The notes below the pieces were generated by a model. That model was not told the DNA's origin and did not search any database. It worked only from the letters and a program-made list of their open reading frames with translations. From Amaurobius ferox (Eukaryota > Arthropoda > Arachnida > Araneae > Amaurobiidae): 64,000 nt of DNA. How positions within the stretch are numbered: position 1 is the first letter of the stretch; every line of letters starts with the position of its first letter. Below are positions 21,587 through 31,925 of this stretch, in pieces. The stretch is from positions 30,839,280 to 30,903,279 of the forward strand of contig OX578140.1 of the NCBI GenBank assembly GCA_951213105.1. Reading direction: 5' to 3'. Position numbers and translations under genes: made by a program.

Positions 21587-23963
21587 TAAAAATCTGATGT
21601 GGACAACACATGATTTTCTTTGCAGATTCAAACTCATTTTCTCTGCAGATTCAAACTTATTTTCTCTTTATTTCTTTAATAATTCATTAAATTGAGCTTA
21701 ATTGCACTAAATAACAGGCATAAACATTTGAAATGACACTGAATTTACACGTCTAATTTAATTTTTGTTTTCATTTTATAACTGGACGTATTTTTAAAAC
21801 TAGCGTAGCAAAAATAGGGAAAAAATTCAGTATCTCGAGAATGGCTAGTCCTAGAGTAATGGAGTTGGTCTTAATATTTTCATCTTCAAAAATCAGGTAT
21901 TAAACAGGCATTTACTTCATAGATCTGAGCACAATTAGTCTTTTATTTTAGATTTTGACGATTTTTGCTTACCATTTTGCAAAATAAGTTAGGTTATTTT
22001 TTTCCGAATCGTACTAAAATCTAATCAGCACCAGAGTAACCCACAAATGACCTAACTACCAAATTTTGTGAAATTTGGGCAATTAGTTCTTTAGCTAGCG
22101 TGAATACAATCAATTTTAAGGGCCATTTCGCAAAAACGGCAGGTTCTTTTATCCCGAATCGTACCAAAATCTAATCAGCACCAGGGTCACACACAAATAA
22201 CTTACCTATAAGATTTTATGAAATTCGGTTCACAGTTAGAGTAGATATAAAATCTACATGGACAGGCAGACAGACACACACACAGACGTCACGCTGAAAA
22301 TAGTGTCTTTGTGTGGTGTCGAGATTTGAGATCCTCGCACCACTCGAGTGAAATTATAACTTCTGTAATCTGTTTCTATATTTATGGCATACATATTTAT
22401 TTATATAATTATTTGTTTTATCCTGTTGAACACCCTCTAGTCAATTCTATGTTTAATATTAAAAATATCCCTTTTGCATTTAAAATCAAATCGAATATTC
22501 TTAGCCATTTTTAATTTAATAAGTGTTGTGCGATCGTACTCGAGGCTGCTCTTGTTTCGACCGTTATTTTCAGGGTCATCGTTTTCCCAGGCAAGCGAAT
22601 GTGGTGTAGAGGCGGTTGGCTCTGCACGCGGCTGGGATGATGCAATGGCATGCGGAATTTTCATATTCACGTGTTTGTGCTGGTGAAGTATGGAGACATC
22701 GTGGCGAAGATTGATTTTCGAACTGTTGGAGTTCGAGACCCTGTCGTCGAGGCTTTGAAGGCGTTCCCTGGAAAGTTTTTGAAATAAAGTAAATTTGGAT
22801 TGGTGGGGCGAGAATTGGCCCCTGGTGCATAAAAAGGGCATGTTTGTTGATTCGTGGCGCACATTCCCTATCTGGCTACCCATGTCACTGGGCTAGTCCG
22901 GATCATAATTTTATTATGTTGCCCACCACGGAGTTGGAGACCTGACACCATTCCGGTCTCTGAACTTCGTGGGCATGGGGAGGTGTTGCCGCTGGTCATC
23001 GTGGAGGAGCCCGACTACCTGCTGAACATCGACGTTGAAGAACAGATTTGACCCGAGGTCTCTGGTCCGGGTCGAGATGTTGGAAGTCGTGGAAAAAATG
23101 AAACGGAGTCCTGATCGATTCTCAGCCACTATGTGCTAAAAGAGAGCCGGTTTTCATGGAACGGCATAGCCGAGGGTTCAAGTGGATGTGGTTTACGATT
23201 TCTACAGCATCTCCGATGTCGGAGGTAAGAGTGTTGTTCTTCGATGGATCAGTTTCCCGTCGGAAGTCATTCACGTAAATTAGAACATACTTTAGATCTT
23301 TAATTTGACTTCTCGACTTAATTTAAAATCTATTTTATATGAAATAAAATATATTTACTTTTGGTATTTCTAAATTCGAAAGAAAGCTTCGAGTACGGTT
23401 GCTCCCATGTTGAGACCATACCTATTGTATTTATGTTAAATGATAAATTTACTTTGGCCACATTTATTACGTTCTGGAAATTGTTTATTTTAACTGGTGG
23501 CTATTAATTTGGTATTATGGTTTCCTGAGTCCAGTGCGGAGACTGATTTAGATTCAGCTCCTGTATATTGTTGGTAACTCTTATATAAAAATATAAATTG
23601 ATTGATTAATAAAGGATAGATTTAGTAAAGATTTAAGGAGTATTTATTTGTGTTTAAATTAGTGTATTTACTTATGTTTCCAGCAGAAGTAGAAGACCTT
23701 CAAGGTAAGGGTTTGTCTTATTTTGGTTTGGTGTGTGCAAGTCATCTGTGAGTTTCACTCGCAGACGGGTGGAGTTTCGGACCTGGGTTGTATAAATTGG
23801 AGAAAGTTAGAATTCTCCGGTCGGCCGTGTCGAGCGGGAAAACCGTTACGACATTTGTATTGCAAAGGTCCCAAAACATGTAGATCCGTCAAAAATTCAA
23901 GTGGCGATTTTCGGCACGATTCCAATACTTTCCCTATACATTACCATGTATTGCAGGAAAAGT
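21587..23963 (-). mobile_element. Family B element, reverse, split by an LTR-like insertion (copy B7)
   Basis: The left part (21587-22311) carries the 3' terminus, the internal units and the (AC)n/GTCT tract. The remaining 5' part resumes at 23858 (CAAAGGTCCC.., complement of the conserved GACCT block) and ends with the 5' palindrome near 23963. Between them sits a 1542-bp insertion. Third of three same-orientation B copies in a row. Confidence 0.85.
22312..23853. mobile_element. Probable solo LTR, 1542 bp, with 4-bp target duplication
   Basis: The inserted block begins TGTGGTGTCGAG and ends CCGTTACGACA, so it has TG..CA ends. It is flanked by TTTG on both sides (22308-22311 and 23854-23857). 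Removing it and one TTTG restores the family B sequence expected at this position, which fixes the boundaries. AATAAA-type signals are present (about 22785 and 23340-23350). The block is GC-richer than its surroundings from about 22550 to 23270. No gag/pol sequence was recognised. A 148-codon minus-strand frame (22437-22883) crosses it but resembles nothing I know. A small non-autonomous LTR element is the alternative. Confidence 0.7.
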
Positions 23964-24087
23964 AATAAGGGATCATTTTAGATAAAAGGTGCAATACAGA
24001 AGAGAAAAACAAAATGTATAGTGAAACATTCACTTATTAATACATTAAAGAGTCACAATTCAACTCTGTCTATAATATTTTAATTAA

Positions 24088-24275
24088 TGTGGCGCAGTAC
24101 CCTTTAAAAGACCTCCATGAGGGCATCCCTCCCTAAAAGTTTGATCTGCTTATATTTTTTAGACCATATTAATCAGAAATTTCATTATTTAGTGACGTTT
24201 TTTATTATACTTTATTCATTCTTAATATTAAGCTCAGCAAAAGTGGATCAGGCCTCTAAGGCATAGCAATCTAAA
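24088..24275 (+). mobile_element. SINE-2 body, headless copy
   Basis: About 185 bp similar to 24866-25070 (shared words GCATCCCTCCC, AGTTTGATC, TTATTCATTCTTAATATTA). The tRNA-like head is absent, as in a 5'-truncated retroposon. Confidence 0.55.
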
Positions 24276-24717
24276 ATGAACACGTAACACAGTGATACTT
24301 CTCTAATCCTACAGTTTTTGTAATCTAATCCTTTTGAAATGCCCATAATAAAAAAATATTTTAACTGAAGATAATTCACTTCTATAGAGAAAATGGTCAT
24401 TCACTTTCCTTACTAATACTTCAATTATCACAAGAAATATGTTTTTTGAAAATTATTAAAAGTCATTATTTCAGAAAAAAGTTATTATCAAAAATTATTT
24501 TATGAGCCAAAAAGAGATAATGTTTTTTCTTTTTCTGGAATCTTAAATTGTGAATAATTAGTGTTAATCATACGAGTTACAAGAACATTCTAACTACCGC
24601 TAGTTTTTTACATAACATATTATGAACACAAAATTTCGTTAAATACCATTTCATATTTGTATGTGCATTTCTTGCATACATCCCTCATTTTGCATTTTCT
24701 ATTTTTAAATGTCAACC
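24276..24717. other. AT-rich spacer between SINE-2 copies
   Basis: No gene or repeat terminus is visible. Confidence 0.45.
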
Positions 24718-25075
24718 CATGGCCGACTGGTTATGAAAGTGACTTCTAAATCATGGGGAATCAAGCCGTAGGGAGGAGCATAAGTTTTATGCTCCTCCAG
24801 GTGGTATTGACTGACTGCGCGTGCTAGGTTTCTCATGGTTTCCCTGGCATGTAATACGAATGCGGCTCAGTTACCCTTAAAAAGACCTTTATGAAAGCAT
24901 CCCTCCCCTAAAGTTTGATCCGCTTATACCTTTTTTTCGACTTATTAATCGATTAATAATTCGATCTATTAATCAGAAACGTCATTATTGAGTGAAGTTT
25001 TTACTTATACTGTATTCATTCTTAATATTAGACTTGATAAACGTGGGTTAGGCCTCTCAGGTATACCACTATATA
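24718..25075 (+). mobile_element. tRNA-derived SINE (SINE-2) with tRNA-like head
   Basis: The head GGCCGACTGGTTATGAAAGT and the following GACTTCTAAATCATGGGG resemble a serine/leucine-type tRNA 5' half with its A box and anticodon region. A perfect 12-bp hairpin (24772-24783 with 24787-24798) follows where the variable/T-arm part would be. Then comes the body (ATGCGGCTCAGTTACCC ..). The body is shared with 24088-24275. It is not a functional tRNA gene: no acceptor stem closes it. Confidence 0.6.
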
Positions 25076-25337
25076 AAAAAACGAACCGACAGCTGTACCT
25101 CTAGGGGTGGTGAGGAAATATCTGAATAGGATCAAAAAATTCGATGGACTCATAAATTTCGTAAAAAGAAATGACACCATTTACAGACTGTTCTTGAGGT
25201 ACATGCGATTTTGATTTAAAATAAAGAAATACACTAATGTCAAGAGAGTGAAATGTTGTGAGATCCTGATAACCTGTTAGTTTTCATTTCTTTAATTTGC
25301 ATTATATTATTATTTTTGTTGACTAACATCCTATTAG

Positions 25338-25790
25338 CGCTCCGGGTTGCAGGACCAATCAGGAGCTGTCCAGACAGTTTGCGGATTCATTCAAGTCGGA
25401 TGGAATCAACGTTTCAGCAGATCGGTGATCCGGTCGATTATTTGATGCCATGTATTTATTTCACTACCGTCGAATTCACGCTAAGCACTGATCATTATTT
25501 GAAATTCTGGATGCTTAAACCAAGAGGTCGAAGTTAGAAATCCGACCCACTGAGGAAGCAATCATCGGCTAAAAAATTTTTTGTAACCAGGTTTTATTCA
25601 ACCTTTCCTTTTCTGGGGTGGCGCGAGTTATTTTGAAGAAGTAAGATATCTCTGCGGATATTGCCACCTAACGTATAAGTGTCTATTTAGGGTTTGTTAA
25701 GGGTCTGTTTAAGGTAGAAGAAATACAGACATTTATTTGATTCTGTTAACTAAGAAAGTCGCATATTATCAGTTAAAATAAATGTGTTCT
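25338..25790 (+). other. Candidate 3'-terminal exon (unproven)
   Basis: A branch-point-like GACTAAC and an AG precede 25338. From there a 35-codon frame runs to TGA at 25443-25445 (start RSGLQDQSGAVQ..). An AATAAA at 25777-25782 follows, with a GT-rich stretch downstream. The block is less AT-rich and does not match the dispersed families. I do not recognise the short peptide. Another frame (25316-25537) is also open, so the coding case is weak. Confidence 0.25.
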
Positions 25791-26041
25791 TTAGTCTCTT
25801 AAACTCTGTGTGTTTGTACTTTTATTTAGCAATTAGGATTTGATTGTTCATGATATCGGAAATGCAATTGAAGTTGTCATCTTTGAGAATTGGGCTTAAG
25901 GCGTATAAAGTCAAAATCTCCAGGATGATGACCACACAGGTGAGATCCCTATACAGTTCGTAAGTGATTTTAACCAGAAATAAAATATTCCCATTCATTA
26001 AGGAGTTATCATAAGCTGATTTCTACATATTAGAAAATTTT

Positions 26042-26827
26042 TACTTTCCTTGCAATACATGGTATTGTATAGGGAAGTATTGCAATCATGACGAAAATCG
26101 CAACTCGAGTTTTCTACGGATCTACACGTTTTGGGACCTCTAGAATACGAAAACGCTATTTTTAGCGTGACGTCTGTATGTGTGTGTCTGTCTGTGCAGA
26201 TTTTGTATCCACTCGAAATGGACCAAATTTCATAAAATTTAGTAGTTATGTCATTTGTATGTGGTCCTGGTGGCGATTAGCTTCTGATACGATTCAAAAT
26301 AAAAGAACCTCCCTTTTTTTTTAAAATGGCCAGCAAAAGTTGTCTGTATCCACTCTAACAGGAAACTAATTGACCCAATTTCACATAATTTAGTGGATAA
26401 GTCACTTGTGGGATACCCTGGTGCTGATTAGATTTTGGTACGATTCGAAAAAAAAGGAACCTGTTATTTCTGCGAAATGGCCCTCAAAAATCATCAATAT
26501 CTAAAATAAAAGACTACGTATGCTCAAATGTATCCATTGAATGATTGTTTTGTACGTAATTCTTGACAATGAAAAGAATAAAACCAGTCCCATTACTCTA
26601 GGACTAGCCGTTCTGGTGATAATTTAATGTTTTCGCATTTTTACTTTGAAAATACATCCCATTGCCCATTGAAAACAAAAATCGAATTACAAGTGCAAAT
26701 TCAGTAATATATTCAAATAATTATGAGTGTTATTTTGGGCAATTAAACTCAATTTAATGAATTATTGAATAAATAAAGAGAAAATAAATTTGAATCAGCA
26801 GGGAAAGTCATGTACTGCCCACTTCAA
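26042..26827 (+). mobile_element. Family B element, full length (copy B8)
   Basis: 5' palindrome (ACTTTCCTTGCAATACATGG..GTATAGGGAAGT), the GTCTGTCT tract, two to three internal units, and the 3' terminus (GGGAAAGTCATGTACTGCCCA) at about 26803-26827. It stands alone, not in an array. Confidence 0.87.
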
Positions 26828-27116
26828 CTTGTTTGTTCTACTGTATATTAAATTGTCATAAAAATGCAGGTAAAAGAATCTTGGTTGGTGTTTTCAAGAT
26901 TTTGGAACGAATTAGGATATTTTATATTACTACATTTGACAAATGCAATCTCGCTTAGTGCGAGCTTTTCGAGCAACCAATTATTCGCGCTAATTGGGGG
27001 ATTGCTGTACTAGGAAATCCAGTTTCTAGATCTATAATTTGTTTTTAAAAAGCTCTTCGAGTTCTTTGCCTTCGTTTACTAGTAAAATTTGAAGAAGAAT
27101 GATAATTTTCCTTTTT

Positions 27117-28090
27117 TAACACTTTACGACATAATTGAAAGTGTTTATGACTTTGTTCATTCTGTCTGTCTGTCCGTTAGCACGATAACTGCCGTAAAAA
27201 TGGCTTTATCAAAATGAAATTTTAGTATGTTTTTCAGACGGTCTGTGGGACCTATGGGAATATAAATGAATAATATCACCCAATTAGTTTTTTATTGAAC
27301 CCGGATTGAAAAAATGAAATACATTGAATCCTGTGGGACCTAATGTTTCAAACATTTTTTAAACGAATTTGAAATTCACAAATTGCTCCGAAAATTTTAG
27401 AAAATATTCAAATTGTCCCATAAAATATACAAAAAAATTTTCAGTAAAATATGTTAGGTAGTTTTTTAAATAAAAATTATTTAATATAGGGAGAAAAACA
27501 AATTCAATTAAATTCTGACTCTCGTTATATCCTCCAGAAAAAAAAATGAGATATATTATATAATAAATATATTTCCAAGAGTTTAATTATTTTATATATG
27601 AGAAAGGTTTCACATTTTAAAATAAATATGGTAGATAACAATTTTTCAAATTTTTAAATAAAATAAATTATTATAGTATTGTGATGAATTAAACGATTGG
27701 AAAAATGATTATGAATGAAATGCTGCTTTTATATAGAGGCGATTTATATTTCGATGACGTCATTTGAATAAAGTTCATTTGTTTTCGATGAAGTTTTCAA
27801 ATATAATAAATTATTGTAGTGTTATGATAATTTTAAAAATATTACCGAGAAATGTATCGCATATTAGAGATGTACCAGGCAATTTATATTTCAATGTCGT
27901 CATTTGAATGAAGTTCATTTTCTTCGATGAAATTTTCAAATATAATAAATTAATGTAGTATTGTGATAATATTAAAAATATTACCGAGGAATGTATCGCA
28001 TTTGAGAGATGTTTGTATAAAATTGCATTGAAGTTGGAAAGTGTTTCATAATCAATGCTTTATGCATGTTTGATCTTTCTTGTTCAAATT
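27117..28090 (+). mobile_element. Family C element, full length (copy C1)
   Basis: Begins after a T-run with AACACTTTACGACATAATTG, then AAAGTGTT, giving a short 5' palindrome. A (GTCT)n stretch follows (about 27166-27180). The body is AT-rich, with TTTCGATGACGTCATTTGAA in the second half. Near the 3' end are GGAAAGTGTTTCATAATCAA and a hairpin region (ATCAATGC..GCATGTTTGAT), then CTTTCTTG. The layout parallels families A and B although the sequence differs. No protein is encoded. Confidence 0.82.
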
Positions 28091-28122
28091 TGTAATGCTT
28101 ATATATAAAGAATCTCTCTTAA

Positions 28123-28173
28123 CCTTTTGCTTACGGGTGAGACAGCGTGAATATCCCACCCGTAAGCAAAAGT
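28123..28173. mobile_element. Minimal TTAA MITE, 51 bp (copy 2)
   Basis: Only the two inverted ends remain (CCTTTTGCTTACGGGTGA and CCCACCCGTAAGCAAAAG), almost back to back. TTAA flanks both sides (28119-28122 and 28174-28177). It would fold into a single hairpin. Confidence 0.85.
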
Positions 28174-28577
28174 TTAAAGTAAACAAGCAAGACTATAAAA
28201 AATAAGCAAGCATTTGTAGCTCTTTTTAAACACTACAAGTGCATATAATTGGATTTTGGAACAAGCTCTTAGCTCGAAGTATTCGACTATAATCTCAAAA
28301 TTTTAGTATTTTATAACCTGATTTTTCCTATGGATGGAAAAGCTATAATATTTAACATTTCACGGAGTATTGCAGCTCAATGAGTTTACTTGCTCTTTGG
28401 TAAAATATTGATGCACAAGCACGAGATATTTTGTATTTTTATAAAAAAAATTAGAGAATTATATGAACTTGGGGATTCTAAAGATGTTTAGTGATTGATA
28501 AGATTTAAAATTAATGGGCTGAAATATACGTATTTACGTAAATATACAAGTACGTATGTGCCGCCAGGCATGTTTAA

Positions 28578-28702
28578 CCTTTTGCAGGACGCCAATGTTC
28601 GCAAAGGGGGATCAAACTGTTTGAGATAGGGTATGTCAAATGCCTGTCTTTTTTAGAGGTTATTCGTTTGGGATGAGTGCTGTCCCACCCGTAAACAAAA
28701 GG
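28578..28702. mobile_element. TTAA MITE, 125 bp (copy 3)
   Basis: Flanked by TTAA at 28574-28577 and 28703-28706. The ends start CCTTTTGC and finish GCAAAAGG-like (AACAAAAGG). The inside matches, in reverse, 17390-17470 of copy 1 (GACAGGTATTTGACATACCC region). It has the piggyBac-type target and ends but no transposase. Confidence 0.85.
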
Positions 28703-28709
28703 TTAAAAT

Positions 28710-29182
28710 TAACTTGAATCTAAAATATCGTGAGATATGTTGTATAATTTTAATTTATATACCGCCGAGGAAGTTAGTAAAATAATTTCATATTCTGAAA
28801 TGAAGTCTATCGGAATATCCAGATGAAATCGGAGAGGAAATTAAAAATGCTAGCTAGCTATAAACAGTTAGCGAGTCATTTATAGCGCTTTGAAAGCCTA
28901 TTAACAAAACAATTGAGTCTGGAAAAATCGATTAAACTTATTACACTTTATCGGAGTTTTATTTTGCAAAATGTTATTCACGCGAAATCATTTCAGCTCC
29001 ATCGGACAGGAGCCACCGCCGATATTTTTAATTAAATTGGTATAAACTGCTAAATTATGAAATCATAAATGTTATCTTAACTATTTGGGTACCAGTGTCG
29101 TGAGAGAACTAACAACTACTTTTACTATAAAACAGCACATGTTAAAAAAAATTTTAAATATCAGAAACAAAATGGCTCTTAC
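28710..29182. other. AT-rich spacer
   Basis: No gene or repeat terminus is recognised. Confidence 0.45.
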
Positions 29183-29370
29183 CTGTCTGTCTTCGTAACT
29201 GGAAATCCTCAGCGGCGCTCAAGTAGTCGTCAGATCGCAAGACGAGAGCCGTTTCTGACTAGAATTCAAAACCATGCAAACATCCGTAGGGTCACTCGCA
29301 TCAACTTCCTTCGCAGCGGAAGTAACCTGTTGATACGGTGGATCACATGGGAGCGAATCTTTGGGTAAGA
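29183..29370 (-). other. Candidate exon with consensus splice donor (unproven)
   Basis: On the minus strand a GC-richer block ends at 29183 in ACAG followed by GTAAGAG, a textbook donor. A frame of 34 codons beginning VTSAAKEVDASDPTDVCMVL is open inside it, then meets a stop before the donor. A 5' untranslated or alternative exon is therefore more likely than an internal coding one. No second copy is seen in the window, so it is not one of the dispersed repeats. Function unknown. Confidence 0.25.
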
Positions 29371-29610
29371 TGGTTATCTTTTAATATCCAGTCTTGCTTA
29401 ATAACTATACAAATAATAGTTACTTTCTCATATAATTTGCATCAAATATCATACTACTAAGAGTTCAAAATTCTGAAGACCGAAATTGGAACTGAAGAAA
29501 CGGGTTTACTGGCTTAGGTCACTTTGCTATGCCTATCACATATTAGAATTCAAGACTTTTCAGAACATACATATGGATTTCAGGGATTTTTAGAGAAAAT
29601 TGAGGAATTC

Positions 29611-29880
29611 TTTTATTGCATTCTCATATGTAATATTGAGAAAGTATTGTTTCCACGAAAATTTTCTGCTTCTTTAGACTTTAATGCCAATAGACTTTCT
29701 AGACTTTAATGCCAATATATATTTTAGGACCTCCGGAATATGTTTTGACTATTTTTGGAATGATGTCCATCTGTGCTCGATTTCTTGTGCACAATATAGC
29801 TGCCTCAAATCATTTTATGCACATTAATCATTTTATGCATAGTAATCATTTTATGCACTGAACCTAAAACATTTTAAATT
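29611..29880 (+). mobile_element. Family D fragment, 5' part (copy D1)
   Basis: Shares TATTGAGAAAGTATTGTTTC, the GGACCTCCGGAATAYG block and GACTATTTTTGGA with the copy at 49857. Those blocks also match the corresponding positions of family B (GACCTCTAGAATACG, CTATTTTTAGCGTGA). An 18-bp tandem repeat (AATCATTTTATGCA, three units) lies at about 29815-29868. Confidence 0.6.
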
Positions 29881-30002
29881 TTTTTAAAGAATATTTTTAG
29901 AAAATGCTAAATTTTAAAGTTTCATATTTTTTTTTAAACGAGACAAAAATATTTTTTTATCATAAAGATTTTGTTTAAAAATTTTTTTAATTTTAGGTTT
30001 AA

Positions 30003-30006
<4 letters not shown>

Positions 30007-30044
<38 letters not shown>
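30007..30044. repeat. (AT)n microsatellite
   Basis: About 19 uninterrupted AT units. Confidence 0.95.
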
Positions 30045-30047
<3 letters not shown>

Positions 30048-30762
30048 ACTGTTTTGTAATCATGCGGACAGACACAAAAATTTGAAACTCTGAAAACGGA
30101 ATTAAAGAAATGTGAAACTATGTGAAATTGCAATGTATAAAATTGCACATTTTATCGCTGTATGCATAAGTTGCGTCCGATTTTAATGCGGTTTGCTTTA
30201 CATTAATCCTAAAAATGTAATATAATTTTTTTAATTAAATTTTAAAAATCGATTTTTGAAGGTTAAAACTGCTGTCTTCTCATAACTAATAAAATCGTAA
30301 GAAATGTTTTACTAATTAGAACAGGCGCATTTGTAAAGTGTTAGGTTATAATTTCTTTCAGATATATCATCCAGAGTTGAGGCAGTTTTAAAAAATGTCT
30401 GAATTTTATTTTAAGAAATTTTGCAATTGCAAGTATATATGTATAGGATCAATATTTTTGGAAATAAATTTCGCAACCAACTAGTTCTAACAATCCGTAT
30501 ATGATGTTATTTCTCCTTGTTTTAAGCGGTCCACTGCTAAACCGGCCGCAGACAGCCATTTAACACATGTAAAAATTCTAATGATTTAAAATTTATATGC
30601 AGGATATCTCGAAAATATTGCGACAATTTGTTCAACATCACTTGACAATTTGTCGTAGGTCCATGGTTGAAATTTAAGAAATGCTTTAATTAAAGTAGGC
30701 TATCTTTGTCTGCATATTGTACATGCGACATCTTCTAGTGAAAATATACAAAATGTAATTTT
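30045..30762. other. AT-rich spacer
   Basis: No gene, RNA or repeat terminus is recognised. Confidence 0.45.
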
Positions 30763-31704
30763 TACTTTCCTTATATACATAATGTATAAGGAAAGTATTG
30801 TGACGGAGTCGAAAATTCGAATTCGAGTTTTCGACGGGAGATCACGTTTCAAGCATCCCTGATCACGAATCGAACATTTTTGAAGTGGTGTGTATGTGTG
30901 TGTGTCAGTGAGTCTGGAGACAATAACTGACGAACGAATGGACCGATTCTAACGAAATTTGGTACAAAAATCACAATCCATAAACACTGAAAGCCTATTG
31001 TTTTCATATGCAATCGAAAATTCAGAACCCTCCTAAATTTTCGAGTGAAATTTTGAAAAAATCGTCAAAAAATCAAATCCGCTAATAAAGTTACGCAAAT
31101 AAATATTTCTTATGTAATTTTTCATTAGAAAACGATTGACATAAATTTTATAACGCTAACATGAACCGTTCTCGAGATATTGCACATTTTTCAAAAAATT
31201 ATCAAAAAGTCATATAAAATAAAAATAAAAATATATTTCCTACTGAGAAATATGTTCACTTTTCATATGTAATATTATGCGATAAATTGGGTGGCATCAT
31301 TCTCGTGGATCTAGCTCGTTCCATTCATGAAAAATATACTTTGAGTAATACTTTTGTATTTGAACGCCGATAGTCATTTATCTGATGCAAGAATAATTCT
31401 TCTTCCATAACGCTTGGCGAGATCTTGGCGACGAATTTGGTCGAACGAATTTTCGACGAACTTGGCGGCTTTTTTAAATGTTGCTAAATTAACGAAAAAC
31501 TCGCCAAATGGATAAAAATGACGCTAAATCAATGACGACTCATTGATGATGACGACATGGAAAATGGAGACTCATTGACGAAAATTTAATATCTTGGAAA
31601 TAATATAAATAACTACTATAAAAATAATCTATTTTTTTTTACTGTAAAAGTAGTAAATTCATTGCATTATATAAGAAAAGTCATGTGCTGCCCACATGAG
31701 ATTT
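30763..31704 (+). mobile_element. Family A element, full length (copy A3)
   Basis: Perfect 5' palindrome (ACTTTCCTTATA..TATAAGGAAAGT). It has a very short GT tract (about 30893-30905) compared with other copies, the GGCGA-rich module, and a 3' terminus with one change (CACATGAGATT). The short microsatellite makes it a useful baseline for tract growth. Confidence 0.87.
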
Positions 31705-31714
31705 ATTATTAAGG

Positions 31715-31925
31715 CACCTTAGAAATTTACTAGAGTGTGGCTTAACTCGATTTTCTCATACTAGTATCCATTTTCAGTAGTTTCTTTTTCAAAGTTTACA
31801 AGAAAAATTTTGAAAAATTGGTATCATGCGGTCCAGTTATAGAGTATTATCCTTCACTTTAAAGGGTGTGAAAAGATCTTTTGATTGATACCATACTTGA
31901 TAATGTACCCCCCCCCCCACCCCCC
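31715..31925 (+). repeat. Dispersed repeat E, copy 1, ending in a C-run
   Basis: About 200 bp that recurs in reverse at about 51235-51470 (shared words TGTGAAAAGATCTTTTGATT / AAAAATTTCAAGCCCTTTCA and the C-run / G-run). Both copies lie directly next to the 3' end of a family A element, on opposite strands. Confidence 0.55.

Noticed and set aside
22437..22883. 148-codon minus-strand frame
   Set aside because: It lies inside the LTR-like insertion and ends in AT-rich sequence. No domain is recognisable and overlapping frames on both strands are also open, so it is likely chance in GC-richer DNA.
24718..24800. Possible tRNA gene
   Set aside because: Only the 5' half is tRNA-like. No acceptor stem or T-arm can be closed, and it continues into a repeated SINE body.
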